64,000 nucleotides of DNA from Amycolatopsis sp. CA-126428 (GTDB lineage Bacteria > Actinomycetota > Actinomycetes > Mycobacteriales > Pseudonocardiaceae), in assembly GCF_002904335.1 (NCBI RefSeq), contig NZ_PPHF01000164.1:91149-155148 (forward strand), read 5' to 3'. The position numbers and the translations under genes are program-made. Each line of letters begins with the position of its first letter. Position 1 is the first letter of the stretch. Under the pieces are notes generated by a model. That model made no database searches. It was given only the letters and a program-made list of their open reading frames with translations, and was not told the origin of the DNA. Positions 7,350 to 15,830 of the stretch are shown in pieces.

Positions 7350-10300
7350 TCACCGTTCGATGGCGGCGGCCACTCCGGCGACGTGCGGGGCGCGCACGAT
7401 GCCGTAGTGGGTGGCGGGCAGTGCGTGCCAGTGGCTCGGTTCGGGCAGCAGGGCGCGCCAGCCGTCGCGGCCGGCCACGGGCAGGCCGGGCTCGGGTTCG
7501 GTGGCGAGCCAGACGTGGCTGGGCGTCGCGGCCAGCCGGGGCAGCTCGTGCCCGGCCATGCTGCGCAGGTTGGCCCGGCACGCCCGGGCCAGCCGCCGCG
7601 CGTGCTCGCCCGCGGTGCCGCCGGAGGCGCCCAGCTCGCGCTCGAAGACCGTCTCCAGCTGCGCGTCGCTGTAGTCGGCGGCGCTCGCGCCGGGCGGCGG
7701 CGGGTCGATGAGGTGCAGCGCCCGCACCGGCTGCCCGGCCGCCTCGGCTTCGGCGGCCATGCCGGCCGCGACCCAGGCGCCGAACGACCACCCGGCCAGC
7801 TGCCAGGTGCGGCCGGGGAACTGCGTGCGCAGCGCCGCGTAGTACCGGCGGGCCCGGTCCGCGACCGGCCAGCCGGGCGGTTCCGGCCGGCCGAGCGCCG
7901 GGTCGGCGATCACACAGACGCCGAGGCCGGGCGGGAGGGCCTCGACGAGCGGGCGGTAGGCGTGCACGTCCCCGCCGACGGGGTGCACGAGGCAGACGGC
8001 TTGGTCGCCGCTGCCTTCGCGCCAGACCTGCACGACCACTTCGCCGGTGTCGGCGGCTTGGGCGAGCTTCGCCAGCAAGGCCGCCATCGTGACCTCCGGG
8101 CCGAGCCAGGCGAGGTCGAGGTCGACGCCGTACAGGCGTTTCACCGAATCGACGACGTCCAGCAGGGTGAGGGAGTCGGCGCCGAGGTCGTACAGCGGGA
8201 TGTCCGGATCGAGTTCGGCGACACCCAGGAGGGCGCGGACTTCCTCGGTCAGGTCCGCCGCGGCCGGTTTCGCCGCCGGCGTGGTGTCGCGTTCGTGGAA
8301 GGCGCGGGCGGCGTCGAGGCCGGTCGTCGCGACCAGGACGTGCGGAAGCCCCGCCGCCAGTGCGCGGGCGAAGGTGCGCCGGCCCTCGTCGTCGCTCAGG
8401 CCGACGGCCAAGTGGGCCTGGTGCCGGGTGTCGGTCTCCAGCGCCGTGACGGCCATGCCGCTGTCGCGCCAGACGTCCCAGCCGATGGCGAGCCGGGCGG
8501 TCGGGCCGTCGCGGTGGGCGAGCGCGTCGAGGAACCCGTTGGCCGCGGCGTAGTCGAGCTGGCCGGTGCCGCCGAACTGCGCGGACAGTGACGAGCAGGA
8601 GACGGCGAACGCCGGCCGGTCGCGTTCGATGAGCCGTTCCACGAGGAGGGCCCCGGCGAGCTTGCCGCTCGGCGTGCTCTCGCCGCGAGTGGCGATCAGG
8701 CCGCCGTCCGGTGTCCCCGCCGCGTGCACGATCCCGGCGAGGGGAGCGGGGATCTCGTCGGCGGTGACGGTGGCGAGGTCGGCGGCGAGCAGGTCGACCC
8801 GGTCCGCCCACGGCTTGAGGGCCTCGGGCAGGAAGGGGTGGCGCGCGAGCAGGACGACGCGGCCGCCGGTGCGGGTCAGCAGCTCCTCGGCGATCGCGGT
8901 GCCGATGCCGCCGGTGCCGCCGAGGACGAGGTAGGTGCCGTCGGGGAGCCCGACCTCGGTGGTGGCGACGGGTGCACTGTCCTGGGTCCACCAGAACCCG
9001 GTGCGGAGGGCGACCCGCGCCGGCGGGGGAGGGCCGGTGAGCAGGTCGGCGGTCCGATCCAGGTCGGGGCGTTCGAGGTCGACCCAATGGCCGGGGAGGC
9101 CGCTTTCCTGCGGGCCGACGGCGGTGATCCCGGCGAGCAGCCCGGCTTCGGGGCGCGTCACGGCGGTGTTCGCGGGCACGGCACCGGCGGAGAGCCACCA
9201 AGTCCTGAGTGGACGGTCGTGGGCGGCCCGCAGGAGAGCGGCGGGCGTGTCGAGGCAGGCCCACCGCGCCCGGTCCAGCGACTTTTCGCCGACGGGGCCG
9301 GTGATGCCGAGGGGGAGGGTGTGCAGCCAGTCGATTTCGGTGGCCGGTAGGGCAGCCAGCACCTGGCGGAGGTGGGTCGTGTCGGCCGGGTCGGCTTCGA
9401 AGGTGTCGGGCCCGAGGCGGGCGAAGCGGTCGGCGACGTGAACCCGCACGACGCGCGGGTAGGCGGCGTCGAGGGCTGGGGCGGTGAGGGGGCCTTCGCC
9501 GCAGATGACGAGGACGCGATCGGTGGGGGTGGCGGTGGTCGCGCGGCGCAGGCGGACCCAGGTGGGCTGGTGCAGCCACTCGGCTTCGGGCAGCCGTCCG
9601 ACGGCGGCCCGGCGCGGGAAGCCGAAGTCGCGCGCGGCAAAGGCGGGCGGCGGGAAGTCCCACGGCGCGGGGGCGGACGAGTGGTGACCCCAGTCGACGG
9701 AGATCCCGGCCAGCCAAGCGTCGGCCGGGCGGTCTTCCGCGGCCGGTCGTGAGTGGTAAGGAGGGTTAGAACCCGCTTTTTCACTCACGACGCCGGCCGG
9801 GGCGGGTGATTCGGGCACCTCTTGCGGCTCGGCGGTGCGGAGCCACTCGACCGCCGCGGCCGCGTCCGGGCAGGCCGCCGCCATGCGCCAGCGCTCTTCC
9901 GGGCGGCCGGTCTGCAGGTGCCGGATCACGTCCACATAGGACTCCGGGTGCGCGGCCAGATAATCCGCCACCCGGGCCGCGTCGAGGCGCAATGCTGCCG
10001 CACTACGAGCCGACAGCACCAAGCACCGCACCGGATCCGGGCGCGGGGGCGGCACCGGGCGGACCGACTCCAGCACCACGTGCGCGTTCGTTCCGCCGAT
10101 GCCGAAGCTGCTCACCCCGGCCACCCGCGGGCCCGCCGGCCACGGTTCCGCGCGGGTCGGCACCCGGAACGGCCCCAGGTCGAGCGCCGGGTTCGGCGCG
10201 CGGAAGTCGACCGTCGGCGGCAGCACGCCGTGGTGCACCGACAGGGCCGCGCGGATGAAGCTCACCACGCCCGCCGCCGCGCCCAGGTGGCCGAGCTGGC

Positions 10301-13300
10301 TCTTCACCGAGGACAGCGCACACTCCGCCGCGTCGGGCATCGCCTCGCGCAGGGCCGCCACCTCGATCGGGTCGCCGAGGCGGGTCCCCGTCCCGTGCGC
10401 CTCCACGTAGCCGACGTCCGCGCCCGAGCGGCCGGCCCGCCGAAGGGCGGCCTGGATCGCCGCGCGCTGCCCGGCCGGGGACGGGGCGCTGTAGCCCTGC
10501 TTCACCGCGCCGTCGTTGGTCAGGGCGGAGCCGGTGAGCACCGCATACACCGTGTCGCCGGCCCGGCGGGCCGCCGAAAGCGGCTTCAGCACCACCACGC
10601 CGACGCCGCTGCCGCCCACCGTGCCGTCCGCGTCGTCGCTGAACGGGCGGCAGTGCCCGTCCGCCGAGAAGATGTGCTGCGGCCGGTACCGGTACCCCCC
10701 GGCCAGGGTGACGTCGACGAGCACGCCGCCCGCCAGCATCACCTCGGCTTCGCCGCCGCGCAGCATCGCCGCCGCCTGGTGGACCGCGACCAGCGAACTC
10801 GAGCACGCGGTCTGGGTCGTCAGCGCCGGACCCCGCAGGTCGAGGTGGTAGGCGACCTTCGTGGCGAGGAAGTCCTTCTCGTGGTGCAGGGCCAGCTGGA
10901 AGCCGCCGGGCAGCGCCGCCGGGTCGGCCTCGCGCAGCATCTGCTGGAAGTAGGTGCTCTCCCCGCCGCCCGCGATCAGCCCGACGCCGGCACCCGAAGT
11001 GATCCCGGCGTGCGCCAACGCCTCCACGCACGCCATCAGCAGCTGCCGCTGCTGCGGGTCCATCAGGCCGGCGTCGCGGTGGCTGATCCCGAAGTGCTCC
11101 GGGTCGAACGCCAGCGGGTCGGCCAGGAGGCTGCGGGCGCCGACCAGGCCGTCGGCCGCCGGGAACTCCTCGATGCCCCGGCGACCCGAAACGACCAGGT
11201 CCCAGAACGCGGCCAGGTCCCGCGCGCCCGGCAGCCGCACCGCCATGCCGACCACCGCCACCGGCTCGTCGGCGGCATCCCGGCCCGAGGCCCGCGCCGG
11301 CGCCGGGCCGCTCTCGAGGTGCCGCGTCAGGTCCCGGAGGGTGACGTGCTCGAAGAGATCCGCCACGGTGAACCGGTACCCGGCTTCGGCGCAGCGCAGG
11401 TGGAACCGCATCAGCGACAGCGAACTGGCGCCGGCGGCGAAGAACGTCTCGTCGGGACCGATCGGGGTGCCGGTCACCTCCTCGAACAACGCCGCCAGCT
11501 CGCTCGACGGCCGTCCGGTCGTCCGGTGGAGGTCCGTCCCCGGTACCCGGACGGCGGCGTCCCGGTCCAGTTTCCCGCTCGGCGTGCGCGGCAGGGCGTC
11601 GACGACGCGGAAGCGGTCCACCCGCGCGTGCGGCGGCAGCAACGGCACCAGGAAATCGGCCAGCTCCGCGGCGGCAGGCGTCCGGCGGCACTCCAGGTAC
11701 GCCGTCAGCCGGTCGTCTTCGGCCGCGACGACCGCGTTGACGACGTCCGGGTGCCGCAGCAGCGCCGCCTCGACCTGCCCGAGTTCGAGGCGGTGGCCGC
11801 TGAGCTTGACCTGCCGGTCGGCCCGGCCGTCGAAGTGCAGCAGCCCGGCGCGGTCGAAGTGCGCGAGGTCGCCGCTGCGGTAGTACAGCTCCGGCAGCTC
11901 GGCGAACTTCTCCGGCGCCGCTTCGCCGAGGTAACAGCGGTTCGCCGCGAGCCCGCCGATGAGGAGCTCGCCGACCTGTCCCGGCGGCAGCGGCGTGCCC
12001 GCGGCGTCGGCGACCCGCAGGACCGCGTTCGCGACCGGCCGGCCGATGGCGGGGGAGTCGGGCCAGTCCGCGGGATCGCCGTCGAGGGTCAGCGCGCTGA
12101 CGACGTGGGTTTCGGTCGGGCCGTAGTGGTTGTGCAGGCGCGCGCCGGGCAGTCCGGCGAACCAGCGGCGGATCGCCGGCGTGCACACCAGCTGCTCGCC
12201 GGCGGTGACGACGTCCCGCAGCCGCGCCGGGTACCGCCCGAGCCGGACGCCGTGCTCGGCGAGCAGCTGCAAAGCCACGTACGGCAGGAAGATCCGTTCG
12301 ATCCCGGCGGTGTCCAGCTGCGCCAGCAGCGCCGGCACGTCGTGCCGCCACTCCGGGCGGATCAGGTGCAGCCGGCCGCCGCCGCACAGCGTCGTGAAGA
12401 TCTCCTGGAACGACACGTCGAACGACAGCATCGAGAACTGCTGCGTCGCCGCGGGCGGCGCGTCCTGCCACTGCAGCAGGTTGGCCAGGGTGCGGTCCGG
12501 GACGCGCACGCCCTTGGGCACGCCGGTCGAGCCCGAGGTGAACAGCGTGTAGAGCGGCCGCCCGGCGTGCCGGGCCGGGACGTCCGGTACCGGCCCGCCG
12601 GTGAGCGTGACGAACCGCCGCTCGACGTCGGTCTCGAATGTTTCCCCGGGGGCGAGCAGGACGCAGCGCGGCCGGACGCGGTCGAGCATGGCGCGCAGCA
12701 GGTCCGGCGGGTACGCGGGGTCCAGCGGCACGGCGGTGATGTTCAGCCGGGCCAGCGCGAGGAGCGCGACGACGTGCTCGGCCGACGGCCGGAAGTACAG
12801 CGCGATGTCGGTGGCGTCCGCGGGCAGCGTGGCGGCGAGCCGGGCCGCGTGCGCGTCCAGTTCGGCGTAGGTCACCGTCGTGTCGCCGGTCAGCGCCGGG
12901 GCGTCCGGCGTCCGCTCGACCTGCCGCGCGAAGCCGTCCGCCACGGTTTCCCACGTCAGCTCCGCCGGCTCGCCCCGGCCGTGGTCGCGGCGCTCCGGAG
13001 TCCGGGCGTCGCCGTGCAGGGCGCGGTCGAAGACTTCGCCGAGGGCCGTCGCCTCGGATTCGGTGAAGTGGCCTTCCCCGTACTCCCACAGGCAGTCGAA
13101 GCCGTCGGTGCGTTCCACGACCGACAGCGTGAGCGCGCACTTGGCCTCGGTCGCTTCGATCCACTGTGGACTGACCGAGCAGCCGGGCAGCCGCAGCGCC
13201 CCGAAATCGGTGTTCTCCAGGACGAACAGGAAGTCGAAGGCCGCGTAGCCCGGGTCGAGGTCGGCGAACGCGACGTCCTGGTGGTCCAGCGCCGCACCCG

Positions 13301-15830
13301 CCGCCTCGCCGAGCCGGCGCAGCTGGCCGTCCAGGTCTTCGGCCGGGTCCACGGTCACCGGCAGCCGGACCGTGTTGGCGAACATCCCGATGCTGTCTTC
13401 GAACGCCCGCACCGGCCGGTTCGCCACCGGCGCGGCGATCCGCGGCCGGGTCCGCCCGGTCACCGCGTAGAGGCTCCAGGCGAACACGCCCAGCAGGAGC
13501 TGGAACCGCGTGAGGCCCAGCTCGGCGGCCCATGCGTCGACGCGTTCGCGGTCGATGCGGGTCGTGTGCAGCCGTCCGGCCAGGGACGCTTCGCCGAGCG
13601 GTTCGGCGTCGTCGGACCGCTCGGTCAGCTGGGCGCGGTAGCCGGGGGAGGCGAACCAGCGGGACTGCCAGGCGGCGAAGTCGAGTGGCGTGGGCGCGGT
13701 CCGCGGCGGAGCGCCGGACAGCTCCCGGAACAGGATGTTGAGCGACCAGCCGTCGACGGCGATGTGGTGCAGGCACAGCAGGAACGTGCCGTCGGGACGC
13801 CAGGCCGTGCGCAGCAGCCGGCCCGAGGCGAGCTCGAAGGGCGCGGTGAAGAAGTCCTCGCCGGGCTCGGTCCACGGGTCGTACGCCGGTTTCGTCACCT
13901 GCCGCAGGCCGTCGGGGGTGGCCTCGAACGCGGTGCGCAGTGCGGGGTGCCGCTCGACCAGGCCGCGCACGTCCCGGCGCAGGGCGTCGAGGTCCGCTTC
14001 GCCGGTGACGCGGAAGGCCAGCGGCACGTGGTACGCCGTGGAAGCCGGATTTCGGTGCTGCACCAGCCAAAGCCGCTGCTGTTCACTGGTGGCGGGGGCG
14101 GCGGCCGCGGTGGCCGGGGCGCCCGGCTCCGGGTAGGCCGCGCGCCCCGCCCCCGAGATCGCCGCGGCGAGATCGGCGAAGGTGCCGCGTTGCACGACCG
14201 ACGGCGCCAGGTCCGCGCCCCAGCGTTCCCGGATCGCGAACCGCAGCCGCAGGGCCTTGAGCGAGTCGCCCCCGGATCGCAGCCAGGTGTCCAGCGGCCG
14301 GAGGCCGGGCACACCGAGGACGTCCGACACGACCTCCAGGACTTCGCGCTCCCACGCCGTCGCGTCGCCGCCGGTGTCCGGCCGCCAGGACGAAAACCCG
14401 CCCGCCAGCAGCGCGGCTTCGTCGACCTTCCCGTTCGCGTTCCGCGGCAGCTCGCCGAGGCGGAACACGTGGTGCGGCCGCATGTAGGCCGGCACGGTCT
14501 CGGCCAGATGCGCTTCGAAAGCGGCATAGGGCAGCTCGCCGGCCACGACGAACGCGAGCAACTCGGCCGTGGCCGCGCGACGCACGGCCACGTGGACCTG
14601 CCGGATCTCCGGGTGGGCCAGGAGCCGCTGCTCCAGCTCGCCCGGCTCGATCCGGAACCCGCGGACCTTCACCTGCCGGTCGGTGCGGCCGACGTAGGCG
14701 TACCGGCCGCCCGGCAGCACCCGGACCAGGTCGCCGGTGCGGTAGAACCGCGCGCGGCCCTCGTCGAACCACGGCAGCCGGACGAACCGCCGCCCGGTCT
14801 CCGCGGGCAGGCCGCGGTAGCCGAGCGCGACACCGGCTCCGGAGAGGTACAGCTCGGCGACCTCGCCTTCGGCGGCCACGCGCTCGTCCGGCGTCACCGC
14901 GACCGCGCCGGTGCCCGGCAGCGGGCGGCCGATCGGCACGACGTCGCCGTCGAAGCCGCGCGGGATGGCGTAGCTGAGCGCGAACGTCGTCGTCTCGGTC
15001 GGGCCGTAGCCGTTCTGCAGCCGCGTCGGGGCGTCCGGGTTGGCCCGGTACCAGCGGCGGATCAGCGGGGCGTTGAGCTGCTCGCCGCCGATGACGACGC
15101 GGCGCACGGTGGCGAAGCTGCCCGGCACGGTCTCGGCGACCGCGTTGAACAGCGTGGCGGTGACGAACATCGTGTCGATGCGCTCGCGGACCAGCGCGCC
15201 CGCAAAGGCCTGTGGGTCGCGGACGGTTTCGTCGTCGAGCACGACGCACGTGCCGCCGGTCAGCAGCGGCACCCAGACCTCGAAGCTGAGCGCGTCGAAC
15301 GCGGGGTTGGCCAGGCAGGCGAACCGGGTGCCGATGTCGAGCCAGCCGGGTTCGGCCAGGCGCAGGATTCCGGCGTCGCGGACCTCGACCCCCTTGGGCC
15401 GCCCGGTCGTGCCGGAGGTGGCGAAGAGGAACGACGCCGGCGCGGGTTCGGCGGGCGTGCCCGCTTCGGCGGGTTCGGCCAGCAGCTCGGCCGGTGTGAC
15501 GCCGGGCAGGTCGTCGCTGACGACCACGGCCGCGCCCGCGTCGGCGAGGATGACGTCCCGGCGCGCGGGCGGGCTCTGCCGGTCGAGTGGGACGACCTGC
15601 CCGCCGAGGCGCAGCACGCCCAGCATGACCTGGATCAGCTCGGCCGAGCGCGGCAGGCCGACGGCGACCGCGTCCCCCGGGCGGATTCCCCGGCGGGACA
15701 ACGCTTCCGCGACGGCAGCGGCGCCCGCGTTCAGCTCGGCGTAGCTGAGCCGGCGGTCGCAGTCGGACACGGCGAGGGCGTCCGGGTGCCGCAGGGCCCG
15801 GTCGTGGACGCGGCGGGCGATCGACGTCAT
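7350..15830 (-). CDS. Hybrid NRPS-PKS: A-T-C-A-T-KS-KR-ACP-TE, no AT
   Basis: This 2826-residue assembly-line protein has domains read in order. A1 is at 1-505 (SGTTGRPKG near 140, GYGPTETT). T1 is near 522 (GGDSLKAL). C is at 560-960 (HHIAVDG near 688). A2 is at 990-1440 (TSGSTGVPKG near 1102, HYGPTE). T2 is near 1468 (GASSLSL). KS is at 1520-1940 (TACSSSL, HGTGT, SQLGHLG, so all three catalytic residues are present). KR is near 2297 (GGTGGIG, later CSSLSA and DYAAAN). ACP is near 2550 (GADSLTLL). TE is at 2600-2826 (GWSFG near 2681). No acyltransferase lies between KS and KR; that stretch looks like the post-KS linker of trans-AT synthases and contains repeat copy 2. By eye, the A1 code resembles Val/Ile types and A2 resembles Pro. 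The ATG at 15830 overlaps the previous stop as ATGA. Confidence 0.93.
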   Translation of the reverse strand: MTSIARRVHDRALRHPDALAVSDCDRRLSYAELNAGAAAVAEALSRRGIRPGDAVAVGLPRSAELIQVMLGVLRLGGQVVPLDRQSPPARRDVILADAGAAVVVSDDLPGVTPAELLAEPAEAGTPAEPAPASFLFATSGTTGRPKGVEVRDAGILRLAEPGWLDIGTRFACLANPAFDALSFEVWVPLLTGGTCVVLDDETVRDPQAFAGALVRERIDTMFVTATLFNAVAETVPGSFATVRRVVIGGEQLNAPLIRRWYRANPDAPTRLQNGYGPTETTTFALSYAIPRGFDGDVVPIGRPLPGTGAVAVTPDERVAAEGEVAELYLSGAGVALGYRGLPAETGRRFVRLPWFDEGRARFYRTGDLVRVLPGGRYAYVGRTDRQVKVRGFRIEPGELEQRLLAHPEIRQVHVAVRRAATAELLAFVVAGELPYAAFEAHLAETVPAYMRPHHVFRLGELPRNANGKVDEAALLAGGFSSWRPDTGGDATAWEREVLEVVSDVLGVPGLRPLDTWLRSGGDSLKALRLRFAIRERWGADLAPSVVQRGTFADLAAAISGAGRAAYPEPGAPATAAAAPATSEQQRLWLVQHRNPASTAYHVPLAFRVTGEADLDALRRDVRGLVERHPALRTAFEATPDGLRQVTKPAYDPWTEPGEDFFTAPFELASGRLLRTAWRPDGTFLLCLHHIAVDGWSLNILFRELSGAPPRTAPTPLDFAAWQSRWFASPGYRAQLTERSDDAEPLGEASLAGRLHTTRIDRERVDAWAAELGLTRFQLLLGVFAWSLYAVTGRTRPRIAAPVANRPVRAFEDSIGMFANTVRLPVTVDPAEDLDGQLRRLGEAAGAALDHQDVAFADLDPGYAAFDFLFVLENTDFGALRLPGCSVSPQWIEATEAKCALTLSVVERTDGFDCLWEYGEGHFTESEATALGEVFDRALHGDARTPERRDHGRGEPAELTWETVADGFARQVERTPDAPALTGDTTVTYAELDAHAARLAATLPADATDIALYFRPSAEHVVALLALARLNITAVPLDPAYPPDLLRAMLDRVRPRCVLLAPGETFETDVERRFVTLTGGPVPDVPARHAGRPLYTLFTSGSTGVPKGVRVPDRTLANLLQWQDAPPAATQQFSMLSFDVSFQEIFTTLCGGGRLHLIRPEWRHDVPALLAQLDTAGIERIFLPYVALQLLAEHGVRLGRYPARLRDVVTAGEQLVCTPAIRRWFAGLPGARLHNHYGPTETHVVSALTLDGDPADWPDSPAIGRPVANAVLRVADAAGTPLPPGQVGELLIGGLAANRCYLGEAAPEKFAELPELYYRSGDLAHFDRAGLLHFDGRADRQVKLSGHRLELGQVEAALLRHPDVVNAVVAAEDDRLTAYLECRRTPAAAELADFLVPLLPPHARVDRFRVVDALPRTPSGKLDRDAAVRVPGTDLHRTTGRPSSELAALFEEVTGTPIGPDETFFAAGASSLSLMRFHLRCAEAGYRFTVADLFEHVTLRDLTRHLESGPAPARASGRDAADEPVAVVGMAVRLPGARDLAAFWDLVVSGRRGIEEFPAADGLVGARSLLADPLAFDPEHFGISHRDAGLMDPQQRQLLMACVEALAHAGITSGAGVGLIAGGGESTYFQQMLREADPAALPGGFQLALHHEKDFLATKVAYHLDLRGPALTTQTACSSSLVAVHQAAAMLRGGEAEVMLAGGVLVDVTLAGGYRYRPQHIFSADGHCRPFSDDADGTVGGSGVGVVVLKPLSAARRAGDTVYAVLTGSALTNDGAVKQGYSAPSPAGQRAAIQAALRRAGRSGADVGYVEAHGTGTRLGDPIEVAALREAMPDAAECALSSVKSQLGHLGAAAGVVSFIRAALSVHHGVLPPTVDFRAPNPALDLGPFRVPTRAEPWPAGPRVAGVSSFGIGGTNAHVVLESVRPVPPPRPDPVRCLVLSARSAAALRLDAARVADYLAAHPESYVDVIRHLQTGRPEERWRMAAACPDAAAAVEWLRTAEPQEVPESPAPAGVVSEKAGSNPPYHSRPAAEDRPADAWLAGISVDWGHHSSAPAPWDFPPPAFAARDFGFPRRAAVGRLPEAEWLHQPTWVRLRRATTATPTDRVLVICGEGPLTAPALDAAYPRVVRVHVADRFARLGPDTFEADPADTTHLRQVLAALPATEIDWLHTLPLGITGPVGEKSLDRARWACLDTPAALLRAAHDRPLRTWWLSAGAVPANTAVTRPEAGLLAGITAVGPQESGLPGHWVDLERPDLDRTADLLTGPPPPARVALRTGFWWTQDSAPVATTEVGLPDGTYLVLGGTGGIGTAIAEELLTRTGGRVVLLARHPFLPEALKPWADRVDLLAADLATVTADEIPAPLAGIVHAAGTPDGGLIATRGESTPSGKLAGALLVERLIERDRPAFAVSCSSLSAQFGGTGQLDYAAANGFLDALAHRDGPTARLAIGWDVWRDSGMAVTALETDTRHQAHLAVGLSDDEGRRTFARALAAGLPHVLVATTGLDAARAFHERDTTPAAKPAAADLTEEVRALLGVAELDPDIPLYDLGADSLTLLDVVDSVKRLYGVDLDLAWLGPEVTMAALLAKLAQAADTGEVVVQVWREGSGDQAVCLVHPVGGDVHAYRPLVEALPPGLGVCVIADPALGRPEPPGWPVADRARRYYAALRTQFPGRTWQLAGWSFGAWVAAGMAAEAEAAGQPVRALHLIDPPPPGASAADYSDAQLETVFERELGASGGTAGEHARRLARACRANLRSMAGHELPRLAATPSHVWLATEPEPGLPVAGRDGWRALLPEPSHWHALPATHYGIVRAPHVAGVAAAIER
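9746..9791. repeat. 46-bp palindromic repeat, copy 2, inside the PKS gene
   Basis: The outer 14 bp on each side match copy 1 except for a few substitutions in the right arm (CTTTTTCACTCACGAC) and one in the inner left arm (GGAGGGTT). The copy is therefore imperfect. It lies within the hybrid synthetase coding sequence and is translated in frame as about residues 2013-2029 (VVSEKAGSNPPYHSRP). No stop is introduced. It falls in the KS-to-KR linker. Confidence 0.88.
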
